64,000 nt of DNA, taken from the NCBI GenBank assembly GCA_963978545.1, contig OZ021730.1, positions 2,860,701-2,924,700 on the forward strand. Reading direction: 5' to 3'. Source of the DNA: Linyphia triangularis. Taxonomy: Eukaryota; Arthropoda; Arachnida; Araneae; Linyphiidae. This document shows, one piece after another, positions 22,956-34,989 of the stretch. The notes under the pieces were generated by a model. That model made no database searches. It was not told where the DNA came from and saw nothing but the letters and a program-made list of their open reading frames with translations. How positions within the stretch are numbered: the stretch's first letter is position 1; every line of letters begins with the position of its first letter. The position numbers and the translations under genes are program-made.

Positions 22956-23170
22956 TTAAATAAAAAATTGGGTTTTCAATTTGTGGTTTTTGTTCTTTTT
23001 GCTCCAATTTTTCACCTGGTGGTCAAAAATTGAACTACGATTTGTTTTATTGCAAATTTCTTTTCCCTATTGTCCAAATAGAGTATATACCAAGTTTCAT
23101 CAAAATCTGCTCATTAGAACGGACTCTACGTGGCTCTAAACAGAGTAAGTTTAATTATAACCACCTTGTA

Positions 23171-23980
23171 TTTGATAGCCAGAGGATGTATTCTCTAGGT
23201 CTATGAACGCAGCATCTGGCGGCATCTAGAGTTTCCAAGAAAAACAGTCGACTCAATTCTATGTACGGTTTTTAGTAAGCCGATCAAGAACGCTTTGGTT
23301 TCACTTACAAGAAATGATATTAGAGTAATTATCGAAAAACACATCGCCAACTTCATCGTTTTCCGGGTCATTTTTGCAAAAGTAATAATTATTGTTAAAA
23401 ATATCATCACCCTGTCAATTATTTTAAAATTGTGAATTCAGTCACTAATCAGGTAAGCGTAATTGAAAGTTGTGCGTTGTTCCACATCTTGAAAAGTTTA
23501 TGTATGTAACCTTTTGTCCGATAGGCGATATGAATCTTGTTGCATATTCACATTTTTGGGTTCAATCGATCTAAAACCTGCTTTGTGTAAGCACAGTTTT
23601 GAAGCGTCCGTTACACTTGAGGTGTTGCGTTTGTACAATAAATACAAATCGACTGAAGTAGGTGAGATCTCTTCGCTAATTTTTAATTGGGGTATAGTTT
23701 TACTAAGAAACATTATTTTTAAATACAGTTATTGGAAACTATGTGAACTAAAACCTTTACAAACGTGCTTTACTATTTAAAGTTTTGTGTATTCCCTAAT
23801 ACGTATATATTTGTTAAGAACGTCTCATAATATTAATGGGACTGTAAATTTTGATTATCAATTAATATATTTATTTTTGTCACTTTGTTCTAACTCAAAC
23901 ATTTCCGTTCATTAAAAGTGTATACAGCAATTAAAAATCATTCCCTTTCATAGCAGATTTCGCTGTATATATGTCATTGC
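23171..23980. other. Noncoding DNA
   Basis: Short open frames only. GCATCTGGCGGCATCTAG near 23211-23228 resembles the CTAGATGGCG-type motif seen in repeat R. Nothing else recognised. Confidence 0.4.
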
Positions 23981-23984
23981 ACGG

Positions 23985-24140
23985 CTAAACTTGATTCATC
24001 GCGGCTATGACAGTGCGGGAAAGATCAAAGGATTTCAAATACCACCTTAGTTTGACCGTTTACCACTAGATGGCACTGGTCTAGTAGGATAGTTTTGAAT
24101 AATTTCGCTTTGAATACCATGCTTCAATAGGATGTTGTTA
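23985..24140. repeat. Repeat R-like fragment with CCACTAGATGGCACT motif
   Basis: Noncoding DNA with CCACTAGATGGCACT at 24063-24077, the motif found in the same setting at 30064 and 50398. Outside the motif the similarity to those copies is weak, so membership in the repeat is tentative. Confidence 0.4.
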
Positions 24141-24198
24141 TCGTTTGGTAAGTGATTTTTGTAATTATTTACTCTTTTAATTCCCAAAACATTATAAA

Positions 24199-24441
24199 AT
24201 GACGGTCTATTGCTGTGTACCTTTATCTAAGTCAAATAGCACGGTCGATAAAATATATTTTCACGAATTCCCAGCTGATTTATTAGAACTAAAACGTGTT
24301 CCTTTAGATAAACTGATGCTTTTTGATACTGTTCAAGAAATTATATCCTTTAAAATCAATTCTTGTCATCTAAATTTATTCAGAATTGAAAATATAGGAT
24401 TAGATAGTCTTTTCTATATTATTTCGATTTTCTTGTTTTAA
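24199..24441 (+). pseudogene. THAP zinc-finger N-terminal exon, truncated
   Basis: Starts MTVYCCVPLSKSNSTVDKIY then FHEFPAD, the classic opening of a THAP domain. The usual second Cys of the C2CH set (VP.C) is Ser here. After about residue 30 the sequence departs from THAP and the conserved Trp and C..H pair are absent. This could be a first exon followed by lost exons, or a decayed P-element-like fragment. Not seen at high similarity elsewhere in the window. Confidence 0.65.
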
Positions 24442-24444
24442 TTT

Positions 24445-25066
24445 TTTGAGTAAGATATCTATATCATCACATTATATTTTATGATGTTCCAATATTTTCA
24501 TTAATTAAAATTGATTATATTTATTTTTACTTCCTTTTTTTAATTCATTTAATAGTTAATTTATGAATATTAGAGCATTTTATAAAAAAATTTAACAATT
24601 AACTTTGGGTTTTATTCTGGAAAAAAAATGGTCAATTACTACTTGGTCAATTAATGGCAAAATTGCTTTTGGTAAGAAATTCTGATGATATATGAAATTG
24701 TAAAAAGGACTGAAACATCATGTTAATTTATTTATTAATCAATTGATATTTTGGGAAGTTTTCATAGTATTCCGTTAATAATTTTTCAAGAAAAAAATTT
24801 AAATGTGTAGAAACTTGCACTAAATGGTCAATTACTGGTAGGTTCACCCTAGTATTAACAAACTAATGAATTAAATCATTTTTCTATTTGCATAAAGTTA
24901 TGTAAATATGCTATGTTTCGTTTTATGATTTGTTTGTTTTGGTTAATGGTTACGATTTTCGCCACTACCCCGGATTGGCGCTGTCCAAGTAGAAAATTTA
25001 TCTCGTAGGTTGGTCGTCGCGAAATGAGCCATTGTCAAAGCCTTATTCCCCCTTGAATCGAGTTTA
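24445..25066. other. AT-rich DNA without a recognisable gene
   Basis: No coding or RNA feature seen. Confidence 0.4.
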
Positions 25067-25074
25067 GCCTTGGT

Positions 25075-26342
25075 CATAGATTAAAGACACTTATAGATAT
25101 GACACTCTGATTGGATTACCATTAAGGATTTTCTATATTGAAAGCGCCATAGAAACCAGCGCCCCCAGTAGTTTCGGTTGGAACTACATTTGACGGCAAC
25201 GCAACGCATGGTCGCTGATTCGTTGCCATGGCAATGCGCATTGCTTGGATTGATGTTAAAGCTTCTTGTTTTTAGACTCCGAATGGAGACTTAACACACC
25301 CTCTTATGTTTCGTAACTTTAAATTTTATTCAACCAGCAGATTGGAGTTTTTTTTTATTAATTATAAAGTTAAAGTTGCAGTCGAATTTATTTGCTAAAT
25401 TAATTTTATTTAATGCGCAAATAAAATTAGTTTTTTTTTTAAATTCTTATTAGGTTGTGTTAAAGCTTTGTAATAAGAAATTAGCAGCAGAAAATATCAC
25501 CAAATACCTTTTTATTAATTTTGAACGAACTTTTTCAATGGATGAATTACTGAAACATTGCATTTTGAAAATATATCAATATATTTTTACAAAACTGTAT
25601 TGTCGTAAGAAATTTTTTTATACATTATTATTATTATTTTTTTTTTTTTTACAAATAAGTTCTTGCTTGCTTTGAACTACAGGTAAAGTTTATATTTCAA
25701 ATACAATTTTACAAATAAAGTTTAAATGCTTCATTAAATACTAAAAATAATGATAATAAAATTAAAAATATAATATTACCAACAATATCAATAAAATATC
25801 GACAACTTTAATATAAAAACAACAACAAGAAGAATATAAAACACAATAATAATAATAATAAAGGAAGACACACACAGCAATCTCAATAAATTATTACCAA
25901 GAAATAATTCGTTGTTATTTTTTCATAAAATGAAATGAAATCTCAATTAGATATGCAAATAACGTAAGTGCATGAGAATTTTAACTCGTAATTAGCTTTT
26001 AATATAAATTGAATCAAAATATTAAATCTTCCAATTAAAATCAAACGATAATCTAACAAATAAAATTAAATCTTCGCTATGTCGTTAGAATAACAAAAAT
26101 AGAATTTTTTTACAATTCTATTTTTTTTGTTAACATTTATTTCGCCATGAAAGCATTTTTAAATATTTTCAATATTTTTAAAAATCATAAATTTTATTTT
26201 TTATTATTTAAAAAACAAAAAAATGTGATACAAAATGTAATAGCATCCAAGATTCCAATCAACCAATCAATCTTTGAAGATATATTAGTTCGTTTAGTAA
26301 CTACTGGGGGCAGAATCGGTCAGAATGAGTTGACAGTCTATG
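25075..26342. mobile_element. 1.27-kb inverted-end DNA element, copy 1, 8-bp target duplication
   Basis: Runs from CATAGATTAAAG to GACAGTCTATG, flanked by GCCTTGGT at 25067-25074 and 26343-26350. The left 200 bp are GC-rich and palindrome-rich (around GTTGCCATGGCAATGCGC), the remainder very AT-rich. The only open frames are Lys/Asn-rich and do not look like a transposase. The right end lacks 16 bp present in copy 2, explained by loss between two AGTCTA repeats. Non-autonomous; 8-bp duplications fit hAT or P superfamilies. Confidence 0.9.
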
Positions 26343-26350
26343 GCCTTGGT

Positions 26351-27740
26351 CATTGCAACTACACATATTTTCATCCATAATTTTCAGGATATCTATCAAT
26401 CAAGAGAGATAGCCTTTTTTAAAATACGTTTTTAAGCATTTAGCCTGTCTTATAAGAATTAAATTTAAGTATACTATGCTGGCAAAAATATATTGGTAGA
26501 ATAATAATAATAAGCTTCGTATACATATTGCTAAACTTTTAAAGGGTTTTTAAACTTTGCAAGAAAAATATAAATAATTTAATGAGCTGGCCGAACTCTT
26601 TGGTACTCTAAACATAGCATTTTTTTATACAAGTTATCTTTCGGCATAACAATGATCCTTTTTCAAATTGATTTAATGTTAATAGTAAACCTTAATTAAT
26701 TGAAACTAGAAAAAGCATTTCTTCTTTTGGTATTAAAAAAATTTAAGTTAATACGTAGCTAAACAGTAGGCAAACCTTCAACAACAGATATTTTAAAAGT
26801 TGCTCTTGGCCTTTAATTCCCACAAAAGCATATTTCCTCCAACCCCTTTTTTCTTTTAGAAACAAATCCTCCCCCCCCCACCCCTTCTCCAATTTATACA
26901 CGTATTAACTTTTCATTATAATGAAGCAGCATAATATCCTTTCTTAAAATAATAATAAGAAGAATAATAATAATAATAATTGACACAAAATTATTTTTTA
27001 AAAAAGTATTGTAACGAATGGTTATCATAACATGGATCGGGCAAGAGTTACGCGTACAAAAAATAAAATTATTTATTTTTGGTTAGAATATTGACATTCA
27101 AGTTAATGAATTAAGAATTCTGAAATCAACGTTTTTGTTAATTAAGTTGTTGCCAAACGTTCTTGATTTTCCCAACTCTAAAAGCCCTACTGAAATTACA
27201 TCCCTGTTAAATGATTGTTGTTAGTTTCCAAATTTAAAGATTCCCGATAGATGGCGGCATTATCTTTGTTAGTAACTATCTCTTGTTCTTAGTTATTTTC
27301 CAGTCACTCTTAAGTGATAAAATGCAATGTCTTCTCCATAGATAAAAAACCCTAATTATATAGCTTTCAACTGTTATGTGTGTAATTTTTTTAACGTTCA
27401 TACCTTTATTTATACCCCGTGTTCTTGGGTAATCTCAAGTCGCCACATGGCCTACTAGGTATTCGGTAAACAAAATGGCTGTGTTGATTTTTGCTCTTGT
27501 CCGTCGTACGCCAGAGTTATGCGCCAAAATAGATCTTGACGAATCACAAGCACGCAAGATGTCGCCAAACCATATCTTCACGAATCACAAGCACGTAAAA
27601 CGTTGCCAAACCATTTATCGTCAAAGCGAAAAGATATCTTCTTCTAAATGGCACCTCGTATCGAAGAAGTTCATAGTTATCAAGTTTGACTATTTTAATG
27701 ACGTCATATTTAAAAGTGTAACCCGTGCAGAGGCTTTCTT
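26351..27740. other. AT-rich DNA; small 41-bp duplication
   Basis: No supported gene. At 27536-27615 a 41-bp segment containing GAATCACAAGCACG and GCCAAACCAT is repeated in tandem, lying in the frame 27475-27759; the 41-bp step breaks any reading frame, which argues against that frame being coding. Confidence 0.5.
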
Positions 27741-27910
27741 ATATAGGAGGTGTTCCTAAAACCCATATTAGGAGCATGTCATATCGCTGTTAAGCGTTAT
27801 CTTTAGTCACCACTAGAAGGTAAGCTTACGATTTGTGAAATTGCACACTTGCTGATGCATTTTGATGATTTAATTACAATTAAAACTGAAAAGAATTAAA
27901 AGTTTTTAAA
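27740..27910. repeat. Repeat R-like fragment
   Basis: Contains GTCACCACTAGAAGG (27806-27820) and TTAATTACAATTAAAACTGA, matching the layout at 50394-50480 where GTCACCACTAGATGG is followed by TTAATTGCAATTAAAACTAA. Noncoding. Confidence 0.6.
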
Positions 27911-27976
27911 AGAAAATAAAATTAGATTATTGTCCCAATGACGAATTTTCAAGTTTTTTTTTTTTTTTTCCCTTAA

Positions 27977-28243
27977 CCCTTTGGGTACATTTGACGGCTG
28001 AGATTCGTCATGCACTTGTTTTGCCTGTTAATAATGACGTACCTAATTCGTCATTTAAACTAGTTTGATTGAATAGATTTTAATGTCACAAGAGCCATGA
28101 TTGTTTAAGTCAAACATCGGTTGGTTTACCTATACTTTAAAAAAAATAATTTGTTTGGCTGTATTCCTTTAAATTTCCTTTATTGTTTTGAACCAACCGT
28201 TCAAAACGCAAACATTTTCACAAATAAATCCGTACCCAAGGGG
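27977..28243. mobile_element. piggyBac-like MITE, 267 bp, TTAA-flanked
   Basis: Left end CCCTTTGGGTAC follows TTAA (27973-27976); right end GTACCCAAGGGG precedes TTAA (28244-28247). The inverted ends match at 11 of 12 positions and begin with CCC. TTAA target duplications with CCC-starting ends are the mark of piggyBac. Interior is noncoding with repeated ATTCGTCAT motifs. Too small to encode a transposase. Confidence 0.85.
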
Positions 28244-28249
28244 TTAAGT

Positions 28250-29970
28250 AAAAGTAGAGAAAAAACCTTAAAAAACAGTATCATTCTTTCAAAACTTGGA
28301 GCTCGGATAGATAGTTAAAAAAGATATTTAGTTTTTCACTTTGCAATTTGGCGAGAAAAAGCTACGTTTTCATGTGACGTCAATGCAAAGATGGTGAACC
28401 AGTCTATTAACCTGCTAGACTAGGTTGGGGCAAAAAAAAAAACTATAAGAAGGCAAGCTTCGCCAATACGTAAGTGCTGCCGTCTCGCGGATTTTCCAAG
28501 TTAAGAGCACAATACCTTCGCCAAATTGCTCCGATTTCCAGACATGCGCAGAGCTTTATTCTTACATTGGCGATGGTGCTTTTTAAACAAACAAATAAGA
28601 ACATCAGATGTATTTTGTCGATTTCGTGGGAGATTTAAATAGCTGAACAAAAATGGAGGATTCTACTTTGCAAAGTAACATATTATTTATTCCAATTTGT
28701 TCAAATTGTTCGCTTTTGTGCACAATAAATTTAGGTAATGTTCTAAAGATTATAAAATTTGCGTTAGAGAATTTTAACAGAAAGCCATTTTTTGCAGTGT
28801 AATAAAACTTGATGGTTTGTGTTCTTAATCGTTTGTTTTTATTTTTTCGTCTCATTCAGTAGGCTAGTTTTTATGTTAAATATAGTTTTTTTTTTTTTTT
28901 TTTTATGAACTTTTCTTTTCTTATTACTTTGACATCCCTTGAAAGAATGTTTATCACTTGTTAGTTGTATAAATGCACGCAATTATTATGTGTTTATTAT
29001 GATTTTTTGAAATTTGACGCCAATCTCAATTACCAATGTGGTTTTTTATTTGAAGAATTAATAAAGTTAAATGATTATTGTTAACTGTTAATAAATTATT
29101 CTAAACTAGTACATGCTAAATGATAATGGTTTTTGTAGTTGCAAGTCATTTTTAAATTCTTGCACTCAATAACTAGATATTTTTTAGTTTCCTAATGTAC
29201 TGCTTCGAAGAATGCATGGAAACTTTACCGAAATCATTTTCTTATAGAATGTGTTTCAATAATTTTGTAATTAGTAATTTTGTCAATTCTTGATGTTCTT
29301 ATTTCTTACGAAAACTTACTAAAAGTTCTTCAATATTGGAATATGCTGTAAAAATCCTCAAATCCAATATTAGGATTCGTATTTTATTACAGGGTGGAAC
29401 TTTCGCAATAGTGGTTCAATATAATATCAATATTATTTAAAAAATTATTCAATTATTTTAGTTAAAAATATAAATTAACATAAATTTGGTTAGGTGTGTA
29501 AATTTTTAAAGTGAAAATTTAATGAGCTAGCCAGATTTGTTCTTTTTTTCGGATAAAAGATTTCTGGGAAACCATAAAATGTAATCGCCAAGTGAAACTA
29601 AATAAAGCGATAAGATTGCCAATGTAGAAACCCTGCAATGACGTCATGTGCTCTCAACTATTTTACATTATCTCTATGGAAGCTTGCCATCTTTAACCCG
29701 AAAAGTTATTATAGTATCTTTGGTTGGGGTGAGGTTCCGTTTACGGATTTTCAACGGTTTCTATGCGTATCTACGTCTTTGTTTTTTATGCTTTTTTAGA
29801 CACGTGACCTTTGCTTTGATTTCAGCTAAGTTAAAACTCGATTTTTAAATAATTGAAAGCATTAAGATAAAAAATAATTGCACTGTTCAAATATATTCGT
29901 TGGATAACACTAGAAAATACAAAAAATATTCATTTTCCTCACTTATGTAAGCTCCTTATTGTTTAACACC
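28250..29970. other. AT-rich DNA without a recognisable gene
   Basis: No coding or RNA feature that I can support; T-runs at 28886-28904 and scattered short frames. Confidence 0.4.
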
Positions 29971-29974
29971 CTCC

Positions 29975-30470
29975 GAGATCCATTGTGATTGTGATAATGC
30001 AAGCATTCTTGTTAGTTCGTACTCTAAAACCCGTTAGAAGTGTGTCATTTTGCTGCTATTGCACCACTAGATGGTGCACTTATATGAATGCTTATTAACG
30101 TTGTTTGCTAATACAATTCTAAGATTTATTTTACTATTCAAACTAAAAAAATAAAATTTTGTAACCAATCTATGTGATGTGTGTGAACATAAAGAATGTC
30201 CGTTACCTTAGTATTTGCACGCATAATTTGTCGACTTATGAAAGGACTAAATTAAGCACAAGAGAAATCAAAATAATTTTTTTGGTGTCCTGGCCCACAT
30301 TTTAAATATAAATTAAGAATATTTTTTTTTTTATTTATCACATTTTTTTTTTATACTTATGTATCCAATGTCTTCGACTCCTTAATATTTTATACGATGT
30401 ACCTGCAAAAATTTGTTTATAAATCAAATGTGTTTTGATAATTTACCGAGCGAAGTTAGCTTTTAGGGAG
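29975..30470. repeat. Repeat R, long copy
   Basis: Starts ACACCCTCCGAGATCCATTG, carries CCACTAGATGGTGC at 30064-30077, and continues with TAGTATTTGCACGCATAATT, a GACTAAATTAAGCACAAGAG block and TTCGACTCCTTAATATTTTA, ending near TTTGATAATTTACCGAGC. The first half matches 50315-50605; the second half matches 54675-55056 and 60735-61128. This is the only copy here with both halves, so it best defines the repeat. No coding potential. Confidence 0.8.
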
Positions 30471-30970
30471 GGCATTTGTATTTCATTTGTTACAAGTTAT
30501 TTAGTTTACTATTTATTCTCTTTGTAACTATTTACGTTGGTTATCTTTATTTGTTTTAGTGTCATTTGATTTCTGTTAACCGGTTGAGTTTTTCAATTTA
30601 TTTTTGGAAAAGTTAGTCACCATTAATATTATTTTGTGTATTTCTATAAATTATGTAGAGTTTTTTTTATTTATGTCTCCGGATTCAGATGAATCTTATC
30701 TCTAGAAAAAATTTGACGTCATTAAAGTGTGTCAATTATTGTTTATTACATATGCCTTGAATTTCACATTAGTGATGATTTGGTAACGCAGGAGATCAAA
30801 TTTTTCCAGTTATATAGTAGTTTTTAGGAATCAACGATCCCTTATGACTATTATCCATTAATTTTTAAAAGTCTTGTATAAAAAATAAGCAAAGTCAAGA
30901 GATATATGACTTAATGATAACACAGCTTTTATCTATATCAGCATTCACCACTAACTTCTAGAGGCGGGCC
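30471..30970. other. AT-rich DNA without a recognisable gene
   Basis: No supported feature. Confidence 0.4.
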
Positions 30971-30978
30971 GTATGACT

Positions 30979-32250
30979 CATAGATTAAAGACACTTATAG
31001 ATATGACACTCTGATTGGATTACCATTAAGGATTTTCTATATTGAAAGCGCCATAGAAACCAGCGCCCCCAGTAGTTTCGGTTGGAACTACATTTGACGG
31101 CAACGCAACGCATGGTCGCTGATTCGTTGCCATGGCAATGCGCATTGCTTGGATTGATGTTAAAGCTTCTTGTTTTTAGACTCCGAATGGAGACTTAACA
31201 CACCCTCTTATGTTTCGTAACTTTAAATTTTATTCAACCAGCAGATTGGAGTTTTTTTTTATTAATTATAAAGTTAAAGTTGCAGTCGAATTTATTTGCT
31301 AAATTAATTTTATTTAATGCGCAAATAAAATTAGTTTTTTTTTTTTTAATTCTTATTAGGTTGTGTTAAAGCTTTGTAATAAGAAATTAGCAGCAGAAAA
31401 TATCACCAAATACCTTTTTATTAATTTTGAACGAACTTTTTCAATGGATGAATTACTGAAACATTGCATTTTGAAAATATATCAATATATTTTTACAAAA
31501 CTGTGTTGACGTAAGAAATTTTTTTATACATTATTATTATTATTTTTTTTTTACAAATAAGTTCTTGCTTGTTTTTAACTACAGGTAAAGTTTATATTTC
31601 AAATACAATTTTACAAATAAAGTTTAAATGCTTCCTTAAATACTAAAAATAATGATAATAAAATTAAAAATATAATATTACCAACAATATCAATAAAATA
31701 TCGACAACTTTAATATAAAAACAACAACAAGAAGAATATAAAACAATAATAATAATAATAAAGGAAGACACACACAGCAATCTCAATAAATTATTACCAA
31801 GAAATAATTCGTTGTTATTTTTTCATAAAATGAAATCTCAATTAGATATGCAAATAACGTAAGTGCATGAGAATTTTAACTCGTAATTAGCTTTTAATAT
31901 AAATTGAATCAAAATATTAAATCTTTCAATTAAAATCAAACGATAATCTAACAAATAAAATTAAATCTTCGCTATGTCGTTAGAATAACAAAAATAGAAT
32001 TTTTTACAATTCTATTTTTTGTTAACGTTTATTTCGCCATGAAAGCATTTTTAAATATTTTAAATATTTTTAAAAATCATAAATTTTATTTTTTATTATT
32101 TAAAAAACAAAAAAATGTGATACAAAATGTAAAAGCATCCAAGATTCCAATCAACCAATCAATCTTTGAAGATATATTAGTTCGTTTAGTAACTACTGGG
32201 GGCAGAATCGGTCAGAATGAGTTGACAGTCTAGAGAATACTTAGTCTATG
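30979..32250. mobile_element. 1.27-kb inverted-end DNA element, copy 2, 8-bp target duplication
   Basis: Same element and orientation as 25075-26342, about 99% alike by eye, with a different duplication: GTATGACT at 30971-30978 and 32251-32258. Here the right end is complete (ACTTAGTCTATG) and, inverted, aligns with the left end over about 30 bp: CATAGA(C/T)TAA at the tip, TAGA.TGNCA further in. Two different target sites show two separate transpositions. Confidence 0.92.
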
Positions 32251-32660
32251 GTATGACTTATGTTGGAGATTTTCGCGTGCCGGATCAACACCACCTAAAG
32301 ACAAGGTCTTACCACTTTGTTTGTGACGTCATCAAGAGAAGTTGGACGGTTACGTTCATTGCGGTTTCATTATTTAACGTAGTTTGAAAACAACATGAAT
32401 AGGTTTTTTTGTTCAGAGAATTCATTGCTAAATTTCAAATTGTTATACAGCATTCAAATATTCAATGCTTTTCATTATTTTCAATTACTAAAATAAAATT
32501 TCTCAAGTTAAAAGGTTTTAAAATAAAATTATATTAAACACAACATTGTTTACATACAAAAAGAACAAGGAACTGGGTTTAGAGTAATAATTTTTTTTTA
32601 TTTACAATATTAACACATACAACACACACATTATTAACTTAACAGATATATTACATACCT

Positions 32661-34215
32661 GGCAAAATTGGCATTTTCAAATTAGTACAATTTTTATGGA
32701 ACAAATTATTAGTTAATAGGTCATCAAAATGCTTACAAATAATTTGAAGTTTGGAGAAGAATTGATTTCTATCATTACTATTATAGTTGTTTAAATTCTC
32801 AACTAAAGTCGAAATTTTTTCACAGCTGTTTACATTTGAAGGTATGCATATTTCATTTAATTTTGTTACATGAACATTATCAATATAAATATTTTTAAAA
32901 AGTTTATCATCTACTACTATTGATTTTGTAATAAGAGGTTCTGGGTTTAAAATTAATTAAAACAATATCAATATTCCAAATTCTTTCAAATGAGACCACC
33001 CAGAAGGTACAGAAATGTTATTTACAGAAATGTTATTACAGAGTTCTTCGAATAATCAAAATGTCATCCTTGCTTGCTTTTCCTTCATCTCTTGTAAACT
33101 ATCAGCAATTTACTTTTTCAAATTAAAGTTCACAATCCTCTCTCGCTTTTTAACCACGCTTACTCTGATGTTTGAAATTTGAAGTAGATGATAAATAAGA
33201 AGGGCAGTAAGGAAAAATAGTTGGCACAGCATTATTTGTCAGGAGAGGGTACTTCAACGAAGCAGATATTTTCTCTCCTGTCTTGCTGTCAAAAGCCTCA
33301 GTAATTCTGCATATATTCTCATTTTGGAAATGTAGAATGCACACCTAGGAATATATATATATATACTTAAAATCAAGAAAAACAAGCTTAAGCATTCTTA
33401 AAATAGTTGAGTTTTTCGATAAATTAGTTTAAGAAGAAGGAAAATAAATTATAAATACGATATAAATTATACCGTTTCCACTAAGATGATACATTTTAAA
33501 TATAAATAAGATAATTAAGTCAAAATGTAGAAATAAATATATTCGTAAACACATTTTAGCTAAATATCCAAGTCCGGTAAGGATTCTGGTTTGTGTTTGG
33601 AATTGTTTACATAAAACCGCGCCAAATTATGGCAACTAAAAGCAGTTCATTTGACATTAAAAAAATTTAAAATTTTTGGCGAAAATCACCTGGGCGCAAA
33701 ATTCATATCGGACTTGAAATTTCAACCCATATTTAAATTTGTTTACTACGGAATTATCGGTCAACAATTAAAAAAAAAAAAAAAAAAAAAGGTTAATTGT
33801 GTTAAAAAGAAGAAAAAAAAAAAGGAAAAAAAAGTAGAAATGCACTACAGGGACTTGGCTATTTTTAGTAACTATTGGAGCTAAAATAAACAGTTAAATA
33901 CTAATTATGGTTGCTATAAAACTGTTTAGAACACATTTAGTGTTATAGTTTAGTTAAATTTAAAAAGTTAAAAACATTTCGGATAAAAACTTACACAAGT
34001 TTATTGTTAAAAACATTTATATAAGTCAATACGCCCAAGATTTGTACTTACCCTTGAATATTTTGAGGGTTTCAATCCTTTTCTGGTATTGGATTGGATC
34101 CATTTCTGACGCAGTTCCGGATCTTCGAGAAACTTAAAAATTGAACTTTTGGCTGTCTGGGTTGCGATTTCCACTGCAACTAGTTACACAACAGGTATCA
34201 TAGATGGTATTCTTC
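32661..34215 (-). pseudogene. Two-exon THAP-domain gene relic
   Basis: Exon 1 (about 34215-34056, minus) encodes TCCVTSCSGN and, after a one-base shift in a T5 run, KFLEDPELRQKWIQ, the first part of a THAP finger. It ends at a strong donor (GGTAAGTAC). The acceptor TTCCTAG at about 33346 starts exon 2 with VCILHFQNE, the closing C..H of the C2CH motif, then AVPTIFPYCPSYLSS, a linker typical of THAP proteins. Frames beyond 33150 contain several stops, and a CCAG|GTATGT donor occurs near 32661. No initiator Met is visible. A P-element-like transposase or a host THAP protein are both possible; as it stands it is dead. Confidence 0.72.
33340..33366 (-). other. 3' splice acceptor of the THAP relic
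   Basis: On the minus strand an AT-repeat tract leads into ATTCCTAG followed by GTGTGCATTCTACATTTC (Val-Cys-Ile-Leu-His-Phe). The position of the intron between the Trp-containing part and the C..H part of the THAP finger is what makes this a credible acceptor. Confidence 0.6.
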
Positions 34216-34989
34216 TCAATAAAAACGATAAATAATAACGCTCGCAAATGGTTACTCAATTACAAGTCTGTTGAAAGCTATAAATAAAAACGCTTACGTA
34301 TAGCTACCACCAAGTATCAACGCCATTGCTAAGCCTAAATACGAATGTGCTCTGCTGCTGACATCGGCATGAAGTAAAGAAACTAGATCTAGCTGTTTCA
34401 GTATAACTTCTTGTGATGACGTCACGGCAACCAGAAGTGAGAGTGATTGGGCCTTGTACTTTAGGTGGTGTTGGCCTTAATGAGGTAGAGTTGCAAAATA
34501 CTTTTAATGACGTAGATAAAACGTCACAAAAATTGTGCAAAATAAATTTGTCGATGTCGGACTCAAGTATCTTTTAATTCAAATATAATTAATATTTCTT
34601 ACCAGTTTAAAATTATAAAATTAGATTGGAACTACGATGAAAGTGTATTCCTTTTTCATCCAAATTTTTTTGTTACTATAATGATTTTTATTATTATTTT
34701 TGCGTTTTTGAAAACTCTTATCCAGGAAAAAGGTTGAGCTATCCTTTAAAATATGCAAAAATTATTATTTACAAAACGAAATTAGATTTTAGGGCCGTGG
34801 TTTGCACTACAGGGTTATATTTTAACCTCTCCTATCACTAACCTTTATTATTATACTAATTCTAAATTAATTTTCTTCCAACTACTATTCTAGACTAACG
34901 TATTTCAATTTTATAAGTTAATAAAGTATAAATTTTATAGGTGTCTATTCATATAAATTAGTTTTTAGAAATTAAGGACTAAAATTAAA

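Larger units (their letters stand above)
21351..23168 (+). mobile_element. Mariner-type (DUF4817-like) element, second snap-back copy
   Basis: Begins CAGGGTGGTTATAGTT and ends with its complement, flanked by TA at 21349-21350 and 23169-23170. About 530 bp at the left (21351-21886) are an inverted copy of the right end, including the last ~95 codons of the transposase on the minus strand. After this an upright transposase starts at 22046. Relatives of the first copy, but the inverted part extends further, so the two snap-backs have different breakpoints. Confidence 0.88.

Noticed and set aside
27475..27759. 94-codon ORF as a possible small gene
   Set aside because: It spans a 41-bp tandem duplication that shifts frame, has no recognisable domain and no supporting signals.
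29385..29420. CAGGGTGGAACTTTCG at 29393 as a further mariner-type element end
   Set aside because: Shares only the first 8 bases with the true ends, and no inverted partner or transposase piece was found nearby.
33651..33884. 77-codon ORF containing long Lys runs
   Set aside because: Lies in the predicted THAP intron and is driven by poly(A) runs.
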